Part shown: piece after piece, positions 1-6,615 of the stretch
Position numbering within the stretch: position 1 is the stretch's first letter
Layout of the letters: every line of letters begins with the position of its first letter
Source: Nocardia sp.
Lineage (GTDB): Bacteria > Actinomycetota > Actinomycetes > Mycobacteriales > Mycobacteriaceae
Assembly: GCA_017354515.1 (NCBI GenBank)
Contig: JAFMQT010000194.1
Location: forward strand, 1 to 8,039
Reading direction: 5' to 3'
Length of the DNA: 8,039 nucleotides
Notes under the pieces: model-generated
The model's input: the letters and a program-made list of their open reading frames with translations, nothing else
Database searches by the model: none
Told to the model about the DNA's origin: nothing
Made by a program: the position numbers and the translations under genes

Positions 1-1196
1 TGCTCGAGGCCCTGGATATGGGTTCACCGCTGGGTAAGCGACGGCCCACCGGTCGCGCCTGGGAAGCCGAGGTGCTGCGGTACTACGCGGGCTGGGCGAC
101 CAAGATCCACGGTGAGACGCTGCCGAATTCGATTCCCGGCTCGGTGTTCAGCTACACGGTCAAAGAACCCGTCGGCGTGGTCGCGGCGATCGTGCCGTGG
201 AATCGTCCGGTGGCCAACGCGGTATGGAAGATCGCGCCGGTGCTGGCGACCGGATGCACGATGGTGCTCAAACCCGCCGAGGAGGCGAGTCTGGCGGCGC
301 TGCGGCTTGGTGAGCTACTCGGTGAGATCGGGCTCCCCGACGGGGTGGTCAATATCGTCACCGGCTACGGCGAAACGGTCGGCGCGGCACTGACCACCCA
401 CCCCGGTGTCGACAAGATCGCGTTCACCGGGTCCACGCAGGTCGGCAAGCAGATCATCCGGTCCTCCGCGGATACCCTGAAGCGAGTTTCGGTGGAACTG
501 GGCGGGAAGTCGCCCGATGTGGTGTTCGCGGACGCCGATCTGACCAAGGCGATTCCGGGTGCCGGTATGGGGGTGTTCTCCAACTCGGGCCAAACCTGTT
601 GTGCGGGAACGCGGATCTTCGTGCAGCGGCCCATCTACGACGAATTCGTAGATAAGCTTTCGGCTTTCGCGGACAAGCTGGCGGTCGGCGACAGTCTCGA
701 CCCCGCCACCAAGATCGGCCCGCTGGTCTCCGAACAGCAGTTGGATCGGGTCTGTCGCTACCTGTCACTGGGCCCGAGCGAAGGTGCGCGCACGACGGCC
801 GGCGGGTCCCGAATACTCGCCGACGGCCTGGGCGACGGATATTTCGTGGAGCCAACGGTTTTCGCCGACGTCCGGGACGATATGCGGATCGCGCGGGAGG
901 AGATCTTCGGCCCCGTCGCGTGTGTGCTGCCCTTCGACGCCCTCGATGAGGTGGCGGCGCGTTCCAACGACACCGAATACGGTCTGGCGGGCGGGATCTG
1001 GACCCAGAACATCGGCACCGCCCACAAACTCGCCGCCCGCATGCGCACCGGAACCGTCTGGGTCAACACCATGCTGCTGTTCGATCCGGCGGTCCCGTTC
1101 GGCGGTTATAAGAACAGCGGCTTCGGCCGCGAGATGGGCCCGCAGTCCCTCGAGGAGTACCTCGAGGTGAAGTCGGTCTGGATCAATACCGACTAA
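1..1196 (+). CDS. Aldehyde dehydrogenase, NAD(P)-dependent (5' end outside window)
   Basis: This enzyme oxidises an aldehyde to a carboxylic acid with NAD(P)+ in the cytoplasm; the substrate cannot be told. The reading frame is open to the window edge: codons before the ATG at 18 read L-E-A-L-D, the usual 'LE-LD-GKP' segment of the family, so that ATG is internal and about 90-100 N-terminal residues are missing. Counting from that Met, the landmarks are PWN (N62, oxyanion Asn), the cofactor-binding K85 in VLKPAE, the FTGSTQVG Rossmann segment at 137-143, general base E160 in VELGGKS, nucleophile C194 in GQTCCAG and cofactor-ribose E295 in EEIFGPV. All key residues are present and the C-terminus (GGYKNSGFGRE, then EYLEVKSVW) is complete, ending in TAA. 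It converges on the amidohydrolase gene, leaving 41 bases between the stops. Family assignment is certain; its part in this locus is inferred from position. Confidence 0.95.
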   Translation, partial: LEALDMGSPLGKRRPTGRAWEAEVLRYYAGWATKIHGETLPNSIPGSVFSYTVKEPVGVVAAIVPWNRPVANAVWKIAPVLATGCTMVLKPAEEASLAALRLGELLGEIGLPDGVVNIVTGYGETVGAALTTHPGVDKIAFTGSTQVGKQIIRSSADTLKRVSVELGGKSPDVVFADADLTKAIPGAGMGVFSNSGQTCCAGTRIFVQRPIYDEFVDKLSAFADKLAVGDSLDPATKIGPLVSEQQLDRVCRYLSLGPSEGARTTAGGSRILADGLGDGYFVEPTVFADVRDDMRIAREEIFGPVACVLPFDALDEVAARSNDTEYGLAGGIWTQNIGTAHKLAARMRTGTVWVNTMLLFDPAVPFGGYKNSGFGREMGPQSLEEYLEVKSVWINTD

Positions 1197-1207
1197 CGTG
1201 ACACTCA

Positions 1208-1258
1208 GGCCGCCTCAACTACGGCAAGAGGCCCGCATCAGCCACGAATGAGGCGGCC
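1208..1258. terminator. Inverted repeat between convergent genes, possible bidirectional terminator
   Basis: A perfect 10-bp inverted repeat has arms GGCCGCCTCA (1208-1217) and TGAGGCGGCC (1249-1258) around a 31-base loop. It lies just after the aldehyde dehydrogenase stop, and its right arm covers the last codons of the amidohydrolase gene. There is no T-run on either side, so it is not a classical intrinsic terminator. GC-rich stems without a U-tract are common between convergent actinobacterial genes. The long loop and overlap with coding sequence keep confidence low. Confidence 0.3.
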
Positions 1259-2878
1259 GGCCGCCGTGTCGGTGAGATCTTCGCCGTCTGTTCGGGCGGG
1301 CACCCCGTTGATCCACATGTGCTGAACTCCGGTGCTGCCGACCACCAGCCGGTCGGCGCTGCCGGGCTGATCGTGCACGCGCCGCATGAGTGTGGTGCCG
1401 ATGCTCGCCGGGTCGAAGGCGACCAGGTCGGCGAAATAGCCCTCGCGAACCAGTCCGCGCTCCGCTATCCGGAACGCATGCGCGGGCTGACCGGTCAGCC
1501 GCCAGACCGCGTCCTCGAGGCCGAGGGCCTTGCGTTCGCGCACCCAGTGCCCGAGCAGATGCGTGGAATAACACGCGTCGCACAGCTGGCTGGCGTGCGC
1601 TCCGGCATCGGACAGGCCGAGGATGGTGCGCTTATCGGCGAGCAGATCGCCGATCTCGTCGTCCCCGTCGTTGTCCAGGACCACCCGGAAGCGGGTCGCC
1701 ATATCGTCGGCCAGGGCGATATCGAGCATCAGATCGAAGGCGGTGGTCCCGCGCTGCTGCGCCAAGCGGTCCAGCGGGATTCCGATGGCGTCGGGATCGG
1801 TGACGGTTTCGTCCACCGAGACTTTGGGCCACCGGTGCGCCCACCCTTCCAGGGTTGCCGGGCGGGCGCGGTCGCGCCAGGCCGGATCGCGCAACATCGC
1901 GGCGCGTTCGGCGCGCGGGCGCGCGAGCACCTCCTTCCACTCGTCGATCTCCCCGAGCGGAGCGGGATCGGCGAGGGTGACCTGCATGACGATGGGCCGG
2001 CAGGCGATCTGCGGATACACCTCGCCGGGCAGGGCGCCGCCGCGCTCGACGGTGCGCATCGCGGCGCCCGGCTTATCGGCGCGGGCCACCAGTGCGGTCC
2101 AGGTGACCGGAATTCCGTAGCGCGAGGACAGATCCGAGAACTGATTCACGAACATGCCCGGGCCGATGGACACCTGGAGAATCCCCTTACCCGCGGCGCC
2201 CAATTCCGCTGCGAGCGCGTCGACTTCGTCGACCTCCGCGAAACGGCTGGGTACCGGGCGCCCGTAAGCACCCTGATGGGCCGGCTGCCGGGAGGTGGAC
2301 AACCCGACCGCACCGGCGGCCAGTGCCTCGCGCACGAGTCCGCGCATGGTGTCGACTTCGTCCGGTGTCGCGGCCCGCTCTTCGCCACCGGTGACGAACA
2401 GCCGCAGCGGCGTATGCCCCAGGAACGCACCGACATTCAGCCGCTTGCGCCGCTTGTCGAGCGCGTCGAGATATTCCGGGAAGGTTTCGAAGCACCAGTC
2501 GATTCCGGCGTTCAGCGCCTCCATCGACATACCTTCGACGTTTTCCAATGTGCGAACGATGATGTCGCGATGCGGCGGGCGGGTCGGGGCCACCCCGAAG
2601 CCGCAGTTGCCCATGATCACCGTGGTGACGCCGTGCCAGCAGGAGGGCGTCAGATCGCCGTCCCACAGGATCTGCGCATCGTAGTGGGTATGGATATCGA
2701 TGAAACCCGGTGCCAGCGTGAGCCCGTCGAGATCGACCACCTTCGTCTCGGGTCCCGGAGTCAGTTCACCGGGAGCACCGATGGCGGTGATGCGATCTCC
2801 GGTGACCGCCACCTCGGCATCCCGGCCGGGATCGCCGCTTCCGTCGACCAGCCAGGCTCGGCACAGCAACAGATCCAT
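1238..2878 (-). CDS. D-aminoacylase-like amidohydrolase (metal-dependent, 546 aa)
   Basis: This is a member of the amidohydrolase superfamily, closest in pattern to N-acyl-D-amino-acid deacylases. These hydrolyse amide-type bonds in the cytoplasm; the true substrate is unknown. An N-terminal beta-sandwich strand set (residues 1-55) leads into PGFIDIHTHYD with metal ligands H63 and H65. Next come GNCGFGVAP with C92, which has the same 27-residue spacing from the HxH as in Alcaligenes D-aminoacylase, and GLSDAGAHAS with catalytic D424. The C-terminus (ERGLVREGYFADLVAFDP, then VQHMWINGVPA) is typical and complete. By eye, the His residues equivalent to H220 and H250 of D-aminoacylase are missing (segments ILQVSIGP and VTWTALV). 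The ATG at 2878 has a GGAGGA ribosome site 5-10 bases ahead. It follows the Rieske gene by 39 bases on the same strand, so the two are probably co-transcribed. It is a clear paralogue of the amidohydrolase at the right end of the window. Automated labels such as 'N-acyl-D-aspartate deacylase' should be doubted. Confidence 0.93.
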   Translation of the reverse strand: MDLLLCRAWLVDGSGDPGRDAEVAVTGDRITAIGAPGELTPGPETKVVDLDGLTLAPGFIDIHTHYDAQILWDGDLTPSCWHGVTTVIMGNCGFGVAPTRPPHRDIIVRTLENVEGMSMEALNAGIDWCFETFPEYLDALDKRRKRLNVGAFLGHTPLRLFVTGGEERAATPDEVDTMRGLVREALAAGAVGLSTSRQPAHQGAYGRPVPSRFAEVDEVDALAAELGAAGKGILQVSIGPGMFVNQFSDLSSRYGIPVTWTALVARADKPGAAMRTVERGGALPGEVYPQIACRPIVMQVTLADPAPLGEIDEWKEVLARPRAERAAMLRDPAWRDRARPATLEGWAHRWPKVSVDETVTDPDAIGIPLDRLAQQRGTTAFDLMLDIALADDMATRFRVVLDNDGDDEIGDLLADKRTILGLSDAGAHASQLCDACYSTHLLGHWVRERKALGLEDAVWRLTGQPAHAFRIAERGLVREGYFADLVAFDPASIGTTLMRRVHDQPGSADRLVVGSTGVQHMWINGVPARTDGEDLTDTAAGRLIRG

Positions 2879-2917
2879 GGGTCCTCCGATTCGGATGTTG
2901 GTGGCGATAAATAGATT

Positions 2918-4078
2918 TCACTGCTCGCGCGCGGAGGCGAGGGCGTCCTCGAAACCCCGGTGCAGATGTTGCGGCGCGGGTTCGTTGCGCCCGAAGACGA
3001 TGGTGTCCAGAATTCCGGCCCGCACACCGGGTTCGGTCCGTCCGGCGACCCAGAAATCCTCGCCGTCGACGACGGTTTCGCAGATCCAGGGTGCCATCTC
3101 GACCAATTTGTCGCGCTCGGATTCGGATAGGCCCGGACGCAGATAGGTACTGTGCACGACATCGGAGCTGTCCACCCCGGTGGGCACAATCTGCCACAGC
3201 TCCACATGCCGGCTGTCGAATGTCAGGCTCACATTCGGGAACAGCGCGTATTGCAGGCTGATATGGCCCATCACATCGCCCCACTGCTCGTCGGGGATCT
3301 CGCGTAGTTCGTGGATCGAGCGCAGCGCCGAGCAGTTACGCAGATGACGTCCGAACGGGTCGAAGGTCAGCACCCCACCGACCGCGTATTTGGCCAGGGT
3401 CTTGCGGTGCAGATAGCGGAAGTGATAGTTCTCGCGGAAGGTGTCGAGGGTGACCTTCCAGTTCGCGGCCACCGGGTGAACGTGCGGTTCGCTGTAGAGC
3501 TCCCAGTCAGCGAATTCCAGCACCGCCAGTTCGTCGGCCAGTCCGGGGCCCAGATATTCGTCGATATCGATGGCCGGACCGGGCTGGAGCGAACCGATGA
3601 TCAGCCCGTATCCCTCGGCGACCGGAAGTTCGATCAGGCCCTTGTTCTCGAAGCACATCCCCTGGAAGGCCTCATCGACCGGTACCGCGACGAGCTTGCC
3701 GTCCAGATCGTAGGTCCAGGAGTGGAACGGGCAGGAGAAGCGCTGCTTATCGGCCCCCGCGCCGTCGACCACCCGCACACCGCGATGGCGGCAGATATTG
3801 GCGAATCCGCGAATCCGGCCATCCTGGTTGCGGGTCAGCAGAATCGGCACCCCGCACAGATCGACGGTCCGGTAGGTGCCCGGCCCCGGCAGTGCGCCGG
3901 ACAGGCACAGCACGAGCGGATGTCCGCGGAACAGAACCTCGAGTTCCTCGCGATGCCGGGCTTCGGAGTAGATGTCGGTCGGCAATTCCAGAATGTCCGG
4001 CGCGAGGTCGGTCGTGCCCTCGTCGATGTGGTCGAGCAATCGGCGCGCGAGGCTGTGTTCCAGTGCTTGCCTGTCCAT
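2918..4078 (-). CDS. Rieske non-heme iron oxygenase, alpha (catalytic) subunit
   Basis: This is an oxygenase of the ring-hydroxylating alpha-subunit family (386 aa), which uses electrons from a reductase or ferredoxin to insert O2 into an organic substrate. The Rieske [2Fe-2S] domain has C96-x-H98 and C116-x2-H119 (CRH, 17 residues, CPFHSW). The catalytic domain has NWKVTLDTFRENYHFRYLH, giving mononuclear-iron ligands H219 and H224; D341 in GEDFW is the likely third ligand. The C-terminus FGRNEPAPQHLHRGFEDAL is typical. E216, three residues before H219, stands where naphthalene dioxygenase has its bridging Asp205. The start at 4078 is chosen because GGAG lies 6 bases ahead (4085-4088) and MDRQALEHSL opens a normal N-terminus. 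An in-frame ATG at 4174 would add 32 residues and place the promoter and operator inside the gene. No beta subunit, ferredoxin or reductase is visible in the window. It is the first gene of a unit with the downstream amidohydrolase and is divergent from the TetR gene. Substrate unknown. Confidence 0.93.
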   Translation of the reverse strand: MDRQALEHSLARRLLDHIDEGTTDLAPDILELPTDIYSEARHREELEVLFRGHPLVLCLSGALPGPGTYRTVDLCGVPILLTRNQDGRIRGFANICRHRGVRVVDGAGADKQRFSCPFHSWTYDLDGKLVAVPVDEAFQGMCFENKGLIELPVAEGYGLIIGSLQPGPAIDIDEYLGPGLADELAVLEFADWELYSEPHVHPVAANWKVTLDTFRENYHFRYLHRKTLAKYAVGGVLTFDPFGRHLRNCSALRSIHELREIPDEQWGDVMGHISLQYALFPNVSLTFDSRHVELWQIVPTGVDSSDVVHSTYLRPGLSESERDKLVEMAPWICETVVDGEDFWVAGRTEPGVRAGILDTIVFGRNEPAPQHLHRGFEDALASAREQ

Positions 4079-4125
4079 AACCAACTCCACCCGGAAACAG
4101 GGACCGGAAATGACGGTCTCATCGC

Positions 4126-4154
4126 AGCTTAGTAGGTAATTACTTACTCTGCAA
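4126..4154 (-). promoter_or_regulatory. Predicted promoter of the Rieske-amidohydrolase unit
   Basis: On the minus strand, TTGCAG (4154-4149) and TAAGCT (4131-4126) are separated by exactly 17 bases, a fair match to the sigma-70-like -35 and -10 boxes (TTGACA, TAnnnT). The spacer is almost entirely the 18-bp palindrome described separately, so a bound repressor would block polymerase. The resulting leader would be about 40 bases long before the ATG at 4078. This is predicted by eye only. Confidence 0.5.
4131..4148. promoter_or_regulatory. Palindromic operator, probable TetR-family binding site
   Basis: The sequence AGTAGGT-AATT-ACTTACT is an 18-bp inverted repeat with a single mismatched pair (8 of 9 positions match). 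It lies in the divergent region between the Rieske and TetR genes and falls within the spacer of the predicted Rieske promoter. TetR-family dimers typically bind palindromes of about this size next to their own gene, so the regulator at 4300-5010 is the likely binder (inference). The AT-rich sequence stands out from the GC-rich surroundings. Confidence 0.65.
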
Positions 4155-4230
4155 GGAATTCGGTGAACCTGCAATTACCTGGATAAACGCGGTGCACACA
4201 CGTCCGTGGTAACCCGTGATGCCGACGCTC

Positions 4231-4252
4231 TAGGATAAAGTGTGTACCCACT
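4231..4252 (+). promoter_or_regulatory. Predicted TetR gene promoter -10 with overlapping weak palindrome
   Basis: TAGGAT at 4231-4236 is a good -10 candidate; the best -35 (TGGTAA, 4207-4212, 18-base spacer) is weak. Three bases after the -10 lies AGTGTGT-ACCCACT (4239-4252), a 14-bp inverted repeat with one mismatched pair, about where transcription would start. Its half-site AGTGxGT resembles the AGTAxGT half-site of the 4131-4148 palindrome, so autoregulation is plausible. The spacing between halves differs (0 against 4 bases), which weakens the link. Confidence 0.35.
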
Positions 4253-4299
4253 AACTATGCCGTTCGGCACCGGCGCCGGCCCGCAGACGAGGAGGCCTC

Positions 4300-5010
4300 G
4301 TGGCCAGAACCACGACGAACGCGACGTCCGCCAGGACGTCCAGCACCGCCGACGGCGCACCGCCGGTCCGTCGCCGGCTCACCGCCGAGGCGCGCAAGAG
4401 TTCGATCCTGGCCGCGGCCCGTCGCGCCTTCAGCGAGACCGGCGATATGAACGGCACCACGGTCAAGATGATCGCCGAGCACAGCGGTATCAGCGAGGGA
4501 ATCATCTACCGGCACTTCGAGAGTAAGGATCAGCTGTTCTTCGAAGCGGTCCTGGAACCACTGAAGGACGCTGTCGATGATCTGGTGGCCGCCTCGGCCG
4601 TGGTCGACCGCGATCAGCCGCTGACCCCGCAGCGCCAACTGGAAACCCTCAAAGGGCTGTACAAACAACTGATTTCGACATTGGACGAGGTGCTGCCGCT
4701 ACTCGGCCTGGTGCTGTTCGGCGATCCGGTGGTGGCGCGGCGCTTCTATCGGGAGAATTTCGCGGTGGCGATGGACCGGCTCGCCGAGGCCTGGCGCGAG
4801 GTCGAGAACCGGCACGGCTTCCCCTTCGAATCACCGGATATCAGCGCCCGCGCGGTGATGGGCATGGCACTGATGCAGGCGTTGGAGAGCCGGCACGGAA
4901 CCTCGAAGAAATCCGATCGCGATCGCGCCATCAGCTTGATCAGCGAGGGTACGGTCAAAGGGTTCTTCCCGGTGATCGAAGGAGCCGAATCCGATGAGCG
5001 CGCAGAGTGA
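4300..5010 (+). CDS. TetR-family transcriptional regulator
   Basis: This is a 236-aa DNA-binding regulator, most likely a repressor released by a pathway intermediate. After a 25-residue Thr/Ser/Ala/Arg-rich tail, the N-terminal domain runs RKSSILAAARRAFSETGDMNGTTVKMIAEHSGISEGIIYRHFESKDQLF (about 32-80), with the helix-turn-helix at 53-72 and the family hallmark IYRHFESK. The remaining, mostly helical C-terminal part is the ligand-binding and dimerisation domain, whose ligand cannot be predicted. The start is GTG, supported by GAGGAGG at 4289-4295, four bases ahead; no better ATG precedes the HTH domain. The gene is divergent from the Rieske unit, with palindromes in between, and overlaps the next gene by 17 bases. 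Together these suggest local control of the flanking catabolic genes. Family is certain; repressor role and targets are inferred. Confidence 0.93.
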   Translation: MARTTTNATSARTSSTADGAPPVRRRLTAEARKSSILAAARRAFSETGDMNGTTVKMIAEHSGISEGIIYRHFESKDQLFFEAVLEPLKDAVDDLVAASAVVDRDQPLTPQRQLETLKGLYKQLISTLDEVLPLLGLVLFGDPVVARRFYRENFAVAMDRLAEAWREVENRHGFPFESPDISARAVMGMALMQALESRHGTSKKSDRDRAISLISEGTVKGFFPVIEGAESDERAE

Positions 5011-5401
5011 TTCGACAACAGGTGGCTTGGCGGTCGTGACGGAACTGGCTCGCCGGTTCGCCGCCGGCGACGGCGCGGGGGCGATGGCCCTGTTCCACCC
5101 CGAGATTCGGATCGAGCAGCCCGCATCGCTGCCACACGGCGGCAGCTATCACGGCCATGCCGGTGTCGCCGATATGGGCCAGGCCTTCGGCAAGTACTGG
5201 AGCCGAACCATCGACAATCCGCGCATCTTCGGCTCCGACGACGCAGTTGTGCAGCTGACCACCCAGACCTGGACCGCCAGGGAATCCGGGCATCAGGCGA
5301 CCGTCGACGTCGTCGAATTATTCTCCTTCGCAGACGGTTTGGTCCGTGAGATCCGGGTCTTCCAGCAGGACACCGCGGCCCTGCTGGAGACCCTGCACTG
5401 A
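4994..5401 (+). CDS. SnoaL-like / NTF2-fold small protein (135 aa)
   Basis: This protein belongs to the SnoaL-like group of the NTF2 superfamily: small cone-shaped alpha+beta proteins including polyketide cyclases, delta-isomerases and many uncharacterised catabolic proteins. Visible pattern: an N-terminal helix AVVTELARRFAAGDGAGAMALFHPEIRIEQPASLPHGGSYHGHAGV (13-58), where 'SLP-GG-Y-G--G' is characteristic. A C-terminal strand pair VVELFSFADGLVREIRVFQQDTAALL (106-131) follows. The length is normal for the fold. The ATG at 4994 lies inside the TetR gene's last codons, with GAAGGAG nine bases ahead, so translation is probably coupled to that of the regulator. Possible roles are isomerisation, hydration or lactone/cyclic-intermediate processing in the pathway. 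Beta subunits of ring-hydroxylating dioxygenases share this fold, but this protein is shorter than they usually are. No catalytic residues can be assigned with confidence. Confidence 0.85.
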   Translation: MSAQSDSTTGGLAVVTELARRFAAGDGAGAMALFHPEIRIEQPASLPHGGSYHGHAGVADMGQAFGKYWSRTIDNPRIFGSDDAVVQLTTQTWTARESGHQATVDVVELFSFADGLVREIRVFQQDTAALLETLH

Positions 5402-5416
5402 GCTGTCCCCGCTCAG
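5398..5416. terminator. Hairpin carrying both stop codons of a convergent gene pair
   Basis: CTGAGC (5398-5403) and GCTCAG (5411-5416) form a perfect 6-bp stem with a 7-base loop TGTCCCC. The left arm contains the TGA stop of the SnoaL-like gene and the right arm contains the complementary TCA, the stop of the thiolase gene on the other strand. Only 11 bases separate the two genes. There is no T-tract, so a bidirectional terminator function is possible but not shown. Confidence 0.4.
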
Positions 5417-6591
5417 GGCACCTCGATGACCACCGCGGTGCCCATCCCGCCGCCGGCGCACATGGCCGCCACACCACGCCCGCCGCCCCGGCGCCGGAGT
5501 TCGTGAATCAGGCTGAGCACCATGCGGGTTCCGGTCATCGCGATGGGATGTCCCAGACTGCAACCACTTCCGAGGACATTGACCTTCTCCTCGTCCAGGC
5601 CCAGCGATTTGGTCGCGGCGACCGCCACCGACGCGAACGCCTCGTTGATCTCCCACACCTCGATATCGCTGGTGGACAGGCCCGTTCGAGCCAGCACCTT
5701 CTCAATCGCGGGGCCGGGGGCCAGACCCGTGTCGACCGGCGGAACTCCTACCGAGGCCCACCCCTTCACCACGGCAAGCGGTTCGATCCCGCGGGCAGCG
5801 GCCAGTTCCCGGTCGGCGACCACCACCGCACCGGCGGCGTCGTTGACTCCGGCGGCGTTTCCGGCCGTGATCGAGAACCCCTCGATCTCCGGATGCAACG
5901 GCTTCAGGGACGCCAGCTTCTCCAATGTCGATGTGCGGCGGGGATGTTCGTCGACGGCGAAGGTGACGGTCTGACCGTCGACGCGAGTCACCTCGATCGG
6001 CACGATCTCCTCGGTGAAATGACCGGCGTCGATCGCGGCGACCGCGCGCTGATGCGACCGCAGCGCCCACTCGTCCATCTGCTGCCGGCTCAGGCCCGCC
6101 TTGACCGCGGTATTCCAGCCGACCGTGATCGACATATCGCGAGTGGGTGCGTCCGGGGTTTCGCGGTGGGACGGCGAGAGCCAGTCCTCCTCGATCTCCT
6201 TCGACCCCGGAATCCGCCGATTCACCTTGGGGGACGTGGAACTGGACTGCGCTCCCCCGGCCACCACGACCCGGTCCATCCCCGAGATCACCGAGGCCGC
6301 CGCGCTCTGGATGGAGGACAGTCCCGAGGCGCAGTGCCGGTTGTGGGCGATACCGGGGGCATTGACCAATCCGGCCTCGATCGCGGCGTAACGACCGATC
6401 GCGCCGCCGCCGTAGAGCGATTCGCCGAGAATGACATCGTCGACGAGTTCGGGTTCCACACCCGCGCGACGCACCGCTTCGGCCACCGCCGCGGTGCCGA
6501 GTGTGAAGGCATCGGTTTCGGTCAGCGAACCCTTGAACGCCGTGCCGATCGCCGTGCGCGCACCCGAGATGATGACGGCCTCATGGCTCAT
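5413..6591 (-). CDS. Thiolase (acetyl-CoA acetyltransferase / 3-ketoacyl-CoA thiolase family)
   Basis: This enzyme cleaves a 3-ketoacyl-CoA with CoA, releasing acetyl-CoA or propionyl-CoA, or condenses two acyl-CoAs in reverse. With the start at 6591 it has 392 aa. Catalytic residues fall almost exactly where Zoogloea thiolase has them: C87 (NRHCASG), N316 in NEAFA, H348 in SLGHP and C378 in MCAGGGMG. The usual N-terminus (EAVIISGARTAIG) and ITAGNAAGVNDAAGAVVV (241-258) are intact. The His loop reads GSGCSLGHPIAMTG rather than the common GGAIALGHP-GASG, marking a divergent subgroup. MSHEAV is preferred as start because GGGGTGG lies close ahead; an ATG at 6609 adds six residues but has no ribosome site. 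It lies 80 bases after the second amidohydrolase on the same strand and converges on the SnoaL-like gene. A degradative role is inferred from the locus. Confidence 0.93.
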   Translation of the reverse strand: MSHEAVIISGARTAIGTAFKGSLTETDAFTLGTAAVAEAVRRAGVEPELVDDVILGESLYGGGAIGRYAAIEAGLVNAPGIAHNRHCASGLSSIQSAAASVISGMDRVVVAGGAQSSSTSPKVNRRIPGSKEIEEDWLSPSHRETPDAPTRDMSITVGWNTAVKAGLSRQQMDEWALRSHQRAVAAIDAGHFTEEIVPIEVTRVDGQTVTFAVDEHPRRTSTLEKLASLKPLHPEIEGFSITAGNAAGVNDAAGAVVVADRELAAARGIEPLAVVKGWASVGVPPVDTGLAPGPAIEKVLARTGLSTSDIEVWEINEAFASVAVAATKSLGLDEEKVNVLGSGCSLGHPIAMTGTRMVLSLIHELRRRGGGRGVAAMCAGGGMGTAVVIEVP

Positions 6592-6615
6592 CGGTGCCAC
6601 CCCAATCATGTATTA

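Noticed and set aside
18..20. ATG at 18 as the start of the aldehyde dehydrogenase
   Set aside because: The frame is open to the window edge with family-typical residues before it, and about 90-100 N-terminal residues of the fold would be missing.
1319..2914. A 531-codon open frame on the plus strand opposite the amidohydrolase
   Set aside because: It mirrors a clearly real gene, has the Gly/Arg/Asp/His-rich make-up of a GC-rich shadow frame, shows no domain, and has no ribosome site.
3311..4132. A 273-codon open frame on the plus strand opposite the Rieske gene
   Set aside because: It is antisense to a gene with intact Rieske and iron motifs, with no motif of its own.
4079..4174. An upstream in-frame start adding 32 residues to the Rieske protein
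   Set aside because: The extra residues have no family match and would run through the promoter and palindrome; the ATG at 4078 has a good ribosome site.
4270..4279. A perfect 10-bp palindrome CCGGCGCCGG in the TetR leader
   Set aside because: Short all-G/C palindromes are frequent by chance in such DNA, and it does not resemble the AT-containing operator half-sites.
6592..6609. An upstream in-frame start adding six residues to the thiolase
   Set aside because: No ribosome site precedes it, and the family N-terminus begins at MSHEAV. A leaderless transcript starting here cannot be fully excluded.
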